This document shows positions 58,005-64,000 of a stretch of DNA of 64,000 bases, in pieces. The stretch's first letter is position 1, and every line of letters starts with the position of its first letter. The notes under the pieces are model-generated. The model was not told the DNA's origin. It did not search any database and saw only the letters and a program-made list of their open reading frames with translations. This DNA comes from Anastatus disparis. Its lineage: Eukaryota > Arthropoda > Insecta > Hymenoptera > Eupelmidae. The stretch spans positions 930,001 to 994,000 of the forward strand of contig JAFFSR010000243.1 of the NCBI GenBank assembly GCA_017163975.1, given 5' to 3'. Position numbers and translations under genes: made by a program.

Positions 58005-58074
58005 GGTCTATTGCGTAGCGTACGCGCCTGTCCTTTTGGGTGCGCGGGTTCAACTCTCGGTCAGGACCTCTTTT
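58005..58074 (+). other. Pol III-type A and B boxes (tRNA-like or SINE head)
   Basis: TAGCGTACGCG (58016-58026) resembles an A box; GGTTCAACTCT (58047-58057) matches the B box consensus; TTTT at 58071 could terminate. Acceptor arms do not pair, so it is not a functional tRNA. Confidence 0.4.
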
Positions 58075-58577
58075 AAAAAAAAATTCTTTATAGTTTTAAT
58101 ATTTTTTATTCCTTTTTTATTTATACTTTTCATATTTTTTTTTCATTCGTAGCAATTAAAAATAATTATAAATAAATAAATAGTAATAATAATTTTATAA
58201 TACTATAATTTAATTTATTTATAATATATTATTTTATAAAATTTACGTAATAAATAAATGATAAAAATATAAGTAAAGCAGAGAACAATTTTATTATAAA
58301 ACAGTCTTTCATTTTAATTAGTACACAAGAATTAATCTTTTATAAATTAAATTATCTCTTTATAATAGAGCAACTTCTGACTTCAACAGACAGACTTGAA
58401 CTAACTGAAACGACGACGAGACGCGACTTGACTTTCTTCAACTGTCTATTACAAAATCTCAATAGGTGGCGACACCTAGTATGAGTGTGTATATATCTAA
58501 CAATAAATTAAATTATTCTATTAATTTATTTATATTATAATTTATTTTATGTTAATTTTTATATATATATACACATA

Positions 58578-59436
58578 CAGTACCGCTCAAAAGTTCGGAA
58601 ACATTTTTATTGAAACCAGTCGAACTTTAAAAGGTCATAGCTCCAAAACGGCTCGACCAATTGAAAAAATTAAAAGAGATTTTAAAAGAGCTCGATAAAT
58701 TCTATCAATTTATGTCAGATGTATTGCCATTTTTAATTAAAGAAGATAATACTTTAACGTATAAAAATAACGTATAAATTTTTTTCATTCAATTTTTTTT
58801 TCTATTAATCATCTGTAACTTTTTGGAAAATTACTAAATCAAAAATGTACGCAAAGCATTTTAAAGAAGAGCAAATTTCCTAAATGTTTAATGTTTAGCA
58901 ACTTTCTTCTACGTTTAGTATGTGCGGAGTTATAAACGTTCGAAAAATGAACGTGGACTTTTTTTATAAGGATTTATTTAAGTAAGGTGTATAGCTAATT
59001 ATACAAGTGCTTTTCATTGGTTGATTTAGTTTACTTTCTTTATCATTGTATTAATTTAACATTTTAGAAAATACAAACATTTCATACAGTTAACATAAAT
59101 AATAGTTTCTATCGACTTATAACATTTTTTTTTAAATTAACAATGTCGTAATTAAATTCTCTTAAAAAATTTTGATAGTTAAATAAATTGATTTTTACAT
59201 AATTTTTTCAGTTTAACACATCAAAAACAATAAACAAATTTTGGACAGAGTAGATATCGTTATTTCACAATTTTTTTCAACAAATAATAATGTCATTATC
59301 ATACCTTGAAATATAAATTTAATCATACTTCAAAATATAAACAAACACGATCACGCGGAGATGTCAAATGTTATGGTATAGTCGAGAGTATAAAAAAACA
59401 GAAATTGGTCAGGAAATTTCGTGTGTGTTTGTATAC

Positions 59437-59512
<76 letters not shown>

Positions 59513-59935
59513 ATATCTATATATTTTCGAAGCATTAACGTTTGAATTTAAAGGTTTACATATAGATATGTACTTGTAAAAGTATTTCTTGTCATTTTTT
59601 GAACGTTTATAACTCTGCACATATGAAACGTAGCAGAAAGTTGCTAGATATCAAACTTTTAGGAAATATACTTTTCTTTAAAATGCTTTATGTATTTTTT
59701 TGATCCAGTAATTTCCCAAAAAGTTACAAATTATTAATTAAAAAAAAAAATTTTCTAATACATTAGAATATTATATTTTTTAATAAAAAATGTCATTACA
59801 TCTTACATAAATCGATAGTATTTATCGAGATCTTTCAAAATCTTTTTTAATTTTTTCAATTGGTCAAGCCGTTTTGAAGTTATGACCTTTCAACTGGTTT
59901 CAACAAAAATGTTTCCAAACTTTTGAGCGGTACTG
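58578..59935. mobile_element. Tc1/mariner-like element with long inverted repeats, non-coding
   Basis: Begins CAGTACCGCTCAAAAGTT and ends with the inverse, with TA on both sides (58576-58577, 59936-59937). Inverted repeats extend about 350-380 bp, for example AAAACGGCTCGACCAATTG in the left arm. No transposase frame. The centre has a TA run (about 59442-59505). TA target and CAGT ends fit Tc1-like elements. Confidence 0.85.
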
Positions 59936-60005
59936 TATAATATCTTTCTATTTTATAAAAGATTTTCGTCACTGCCGCTGTCAGTCTCTCAAAATCCTCC
60001 CTTAA

Positions 60006-60390
60006 CGGCAGGCCGGAGTAGATCCTGATACCGACCGAGTAACAATTGAGTTGTTTGTTATTTACTCAAGTATTAATCGGTGTATCTTCAAATTAAAGGT
60101 TAAGCGCAATAGATATTATTATTATGAACATCTATGCACAAGGAAAAAAAATTCTACCGCTTTGTTTTTGAGAAAAGTAAGGAACACCGAAGTAAAAGTT
60201 TATGTTTATAATATTTTTGCGTTCCTTACTTTTCTCAAAAACAAATCGGTAGATTTTTTTCTTCTTGTGCATAAATATTTGTAATAATAATATCTATTGC
60301 GCTTAACCTTCAATTTGCAGATACACCGATTAACACTTGAGTAAATAACAAAAATTTCAATTAGACAAGGACAGTGAATCCGGCCTGCTG
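60006..60390. mobile_element. TTAA-flanked palindromic MITE (CGGCAGG type), copy 2
   Basis: Begins CGGCAGGCCGGAG and ends CCGGCCTGCTG with TTAA at 60002-60005 and 60391-60394. Highly similar to copy 1 at 54909. Confidence 0.92.
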
Positions 60391-60409
60391 TTAACTCCTC
60401 CTTTTGACT

Positions 60410-60960
60410 AATAAATTTAGCTAATTTATGGTAAATTTTACCTAATTTATCGTAAATTTCAGCTAATTTATTGAGGATTTTAGCTAAAAATTTCATTTTT
60501 TAGCTAATTTTAGCTGATTTATTGAGAATTTTAGCTAAAAATTTAATATTTTAGCTAAGTTTAGCTAATTTATAGAGAATTTTAGCTAATTCATATTAAT
60601 TTTAGCTAATTTATAGAGAATTTTAGCTAATTTATAGAGAATTTTAGCTAATTTATAGAGAATTTTAGCTAATTTATATTAATTTTAGCTAAAATTTTAA
60701 TTTTTTAGCTAAGTTTAGCTAATTTATTGTGAATTTTAGCTAAAATTTTAATTTTTTACTTAAAACCTGATAAATCAGGTCAATTTGATTTTAATTATTA
60801 TAAGATTTTTTCTTAGCTAATTTTAGCTAATTTATTGAGAATTTTAGCTAAAAATTTAATTTTTTAGCTAAGTTTAGCTGATTAATTGTGAATTTTATTT
60901 AAAATTTTTATTTTTTCACTCAAAATCTGATAAATTAGGTCAATTTGATTTAAATTATCA
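60410..60960. repeat. TAGCTAATTT short tandem repeat
   Basis: TTTTAGCTAATTTAT with TAGAGAA or TGAGAA inserts repeats about 20 times with a period of 15-30 bases. A weaker patch with AAAATTAGCT follows at 61545-61700. Confidence 0.85.
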
Positions 60961-60996
60961 TAAGATTTATTTTTCTTCATATATTATAAAAAATTT

Positions 60997-61129
60997 TACC
61001 CTGATGAAGAAAATCAAGTGACAAATCACCTGAGAAATCAGGTGATTTATCATGCCGAAACATCATGTAACGATAATTTTGGTTTTTACTGACTTTTTGA
61101 TTTATCACCTGATTTTTTTTAACAGGGTA
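60997..61129. repeat. Short element with ACCCTG / CAGGGT ends
   Basis: Contains a hairpin AATCACCTGAGAAATCAGGT and GCCGAAACATCATG, bounded by ACCCTG and CAGGGT. A small non-autonomous repeat; family unknown. Confidence 0.45.
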
Positions 61130-61428
61130 GAAATTTACAAAAAAAATATTTGTTTATGCCAGATAAATGAAATAAGAATTGAGCCTTTAGAAGTTAGGAA
61201 GTGATTCTTGGAGCATTATGCGAAAGAAAGATCGGTTGGAGATGGTGACCATAACAGCGTCTAATATGCGCTGTATAAACAATATTTATATCATATGTTA
61301 TATTTTATATTATGTGTACATTACTAATTACTGAAATATAAAAAATTTATAAATGTATAAAAGTATATGAATGTAAAATTATTACAAGGGATTATATACA
61401 TTATAAAATCTATGTTTTAAATTCAAAA

Positions 61429-61456
61429 GGGGGGTTGGCGAGCGAAGCGAGCAGGG
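61429..61456 (+). repeat. Partial Helitron 3' end motif
   Basis: GGGGGGTTGGCGAGCGAAGC then GAGCAGGG matches the hairpin 5' arm and loop of the Helentron end at 17875, but the AACCCCTAG arm is missing. No element body identified upstream. Confidence 0.55.
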
Positions 61457-61700
61457 AAATATATATTATAAAAAGATTTCGCCGCCGCCGCTGTCACTGT
61501 CGCTACCGCTCTGTATAAGAATTCGATTTGTCCTTGGTTAGCTAGAATTTAGACAGAATCTAGCTAAAATTAAGCTTTAAGTTAGCTGAAAATTAGCTAA
61601 AAGTCACCCAAAAGTTAACTAAAAATTAGCTAAAATTTATATTAATTTCAGGCAATTTTCGGTAAATTTTGGTTTGGTTTCAGCTGAATTTCAGCTGCAT

Positions 61701-62697
61701 TTTAGATCTATTTATATTATATTCTCTCTATACTATTAAAAGTATATCACCGCTGTCGTCGCTGTCATCGTCAGAAATGTGCCCCTCATTCTTGGACTTA
61801 CACTACAGCGTTAAATTTAGAATCTTTTTACTACTAGACTGACATTTGATAAAACGTTTATAAATCAATTACTGACTCTATTCTTTATTTAATATTATAA
61901 TAAAACATATAAACGTGATTAACAGTCCCGAAAATTAGTTGAATAATCACAAATTTTTATTTGAAACATAAATATATTTATTAGTAATAAAAATCTTTAA
62001 GGTATAATCAAACAAATAATAATGAATAAAATCTTTTGGGGGATGATGAACATATGTAACTTTTTACCCTGTTTAACTAATGAATGCGGTGGCTGCCCGA
62101 CTAGAAACGAATTTTGGATAAAAATGAGGTCCCTATAAGGTACCCTAAGATTATTATATGGTCCCCTTAGGGCACCGTGCAGGGTCCCTAGATGGCGTGT
62201 AATGGGTCGATCCTAAGGTCCCGATCGGCCAGCCTCAATTTCAGATGTGCCTTATCGTTACCTGGTTATCACCTGACAATTGCCTGACAATCGATGTTGA
62301 AAAAGTTCGAAGTGATAACATAACCTCTTTTGATACACGTGTATATCTGATGCAAATGAAAACTATTTCTCTCGTAAATTTAACTGTTAAATAGTTTTAA
62401 TATAAATAATACTCGACTCGAAAAAAAGAATTATTTTATTTTTAAATACTGTCATGTTCTTATTTAGTCACATAGAACTTTTATAGAACAATATAAATAC
62501 GTAATATATACAACTGAGTTGAAAAATGATTTATTTATATTAATTTTACGAATATATTAGTATATTTTATGTTTTGCAAATGAATTTGGATCATATGAGA
62601 AAAATTTAATTTATCGAATTAATGGAATGAAATTTTAAAACTAGTTTTTCTGTTACTACATAAAAGCTTTGTTTTGTATCTCTAATGATTTAATACT
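61701..62697. other. AT-rich region without genes
   Basis: A quasi-palindromic segment with GGTACCCTAAG and CCCCTTAGGGCACC at 62139-62175 is the only feature I notice. No coding signal. Confidence 0.45.
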
Positions 62698-64000
62698 GAT
62701 CGAGATTCTAATGTGTGTATGAGCCCATAAGAGTATCCCCTTCTTCGAGTGATTTTTTTAATTTCGGTTTTTATTTACGCCCACCCTTCCCTACTCCATG
62801 TGATCGAAAATCCGATGTTTGTATAAGCCCATAAGAGTATCCCCTTCTTCGTGCGATTTTTTAAATTTCAGTTTTTATTTACGCCCGTCCTTCCCTACTC
62901 CATGTGATCGAGAATCCGACATGTGTATAAGCACATAAGAGTAGCCCCTTCTCCGTGTGATTTTTTAAATTTCAGTATTTTTGTTCACGCCCACCCTTCC
63001 CTACTCCATGTGATTTAGAATCCAATATGTGTATAAACCCATAAGAGTTACCTTTTTTTGTTTGATTTGTAGGTGGCCCCATACGGTAGGGAGTCCCAAG
63101 ATGTTTTTTTCTTTTGAAAGATTAATGTTTACGATTGCATGTTTTCCTTTTTTTCATCTCTATGACTTTTTTTCTTTAAGCCACCTTCTTTTGATCGATA
63201 GATATTTTTCCTTTGGTCAAGGAATATTTTTCCTTATCTTTTACAAATAAGAGTTCTCTTTTTTTTAAAACAAGATGAAAAAAGATAGCTGACCCTTATA
63301 ATAAATTTTATTCTCAAAAAAGATTTTCTTTCAAAAAGATAAAGACAGTATTTTATCTTGAAGGTTGCATGATTCATTATTTTCATGCACCTGCGACTCA
63401 AAAAAGAACACACACAGTGTACTGCATTAAGAGAAAGGACATTCTTTTTCTTCTCTCCTAAAAGCAGGTAAATTTTTGTGCAATGTTCAAGAAAACGCAT
63501 AGTAGGCAACGCTACAAAAAAAGACTCTCCATCCGCCGAAAAAACTTTATGTTTGCTAGTGACACTTTCGCTTCCCCGCATCGCCACTTACTCGGCGCAA
63601 TCAGTGTGCTGAAAACGGACTCTGATTACTCCGATAATCTTAATGCAAAGACTCTCCATCCACAGAAAAATTTTACGTTTGCTAGTGACCCTTTCTCTTT
63701 CGTTTCCTCGCAGCGCCACTTAGTCGATGCAGTCAGTGTGCTAAAAACGGACTCTGATTGCTCCGATAATCTTAATGCAATCGGCGCTTTACGCAATGCT
63801 GAAGGATACATGCGGTGCCTAATGTCTTTAAGTGTAGGTATACACAGAAAACCTTAAATACCATAGACCACTTATTCGAAAATAGCAAAAATTGTAGCTG
63901 GCTCTCGTTTTTTTTTGGTCTTGTCATTGTTTTACCACTGCATGTTTTTTCTTTTTCATCTTTATGACAGTTTCTTTAACCCACATGCTTATGATCGATA
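62698..64000. repeat. Right copy of the long inverted repeat, cut by the window edge
   Basis: Reverse complement of 3861-5295. It includes three to four of the roughly 95-bp units (62705-63060, with ACGCCCACCCTTCCC) and two of the roughly 125-bp units (63520-63790). The plus strand keeps a 124-codon open frame (63483-63857) with repeats of SVLKTDSDxSDNLNA and ending MSLSVGIHRKP; the possible donor CAG-like G|GTATAC lies at about 63835. Confidence 0.75.

Noticed and set aside
58005..58074. Functional tRNA gene
   Set aside because: Box elements are present but no acceptor stem pairs and the T arm is weak.
60410..60960. Possible CRISPR-like array
   Set aside because: The repeat is short, degenerate and without unique spacers; the genome is eukaryotic.

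Overview
The window looks like a repeat-dominated stretch of an AT-rich insect genome, probably hymenopteran. The evidence is the mix of elements: an arthropod-type Polinton/Maverick, OTU-bearing Helitrons of the Helentron type, many foldback MITEs, and a short run of TTATTGGG, a motif I recall as a telomere repeat in some Hymenoptera. The hymenopteran assignment is inference. I recognise no ordinary host gene; nearly every coding stretch is mobile or virus-like, and most are broken.

Layout. 1-3.5 kb: the broken start of a PolB-type polymerase protein (minus), a divergent two-exon gene with an HHG motif (plus), and a multi-exon minus-strand gene that includes two duplicated 54-nt exons. 3.9-5.3 kb: a repeat that recurs inverted at 62.7-64 kb. 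5.3-6.5 kb: a Helitron helicase fragment split by a TTAA-flanked MITE. 6.5-8.1 kb: low-complexity repeats. 8.1-17.9 kb: a nearly complete Helentron (OTU, Rep, helicase, small accessory ORF, terminal hairpin, CTAG end). 18.5-33.5 kb: a Polinton with upstream ORF, PolB, small minus-strand ORF, ATPase, three small genes, PLA2-like gene, integrase with chromodomain, penton, basic protein, major capsid, HHG protein, protease and a 272-aa unknown. 33.5-40.9 kb: a 7.3-kb non-coding LTR element with 218-bp LTRs and a 5-bp target duplication. 41-43.6 kb: telomere-like run, long foldback, MITEs. 43.6-48.7 kb: a degenerate second Helitron split by two MITEs. 48.7-51.1 kb: a 450-bp higher-order A-rich array. 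51.2-54.1 kb: a zinc-finger/transposase-like gene with an inverted partial copy. 54.4-62.7 kb: MITEs, a Tc1-like long-TIR element, a Pol III-like box unit, short repeats and otherwise empty AT-rich DNA.

How the parts fit. The Polinton genes from ATPase to capsid lie on one strand with overlapping or almost touching stops and starts. They are all broken, whereas the HHG protein, the protease and the last gene are open, and two of these have their own TATA and initiator. Four MITE insertions lie inside coding sequence at points where removing element plus one target copy restores the frame, which fixes both the element ends and the coding nature of the host DNA.

The most unusual signal is inside the LTR element. 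It has no gene, but about 65 copies of the hexamer GRYGYG on its plus strand and none that I could find on the minus strand, together with a duplicated hairpin region showing compensatory changes and four copies of a polypurine-tract-like octamer.
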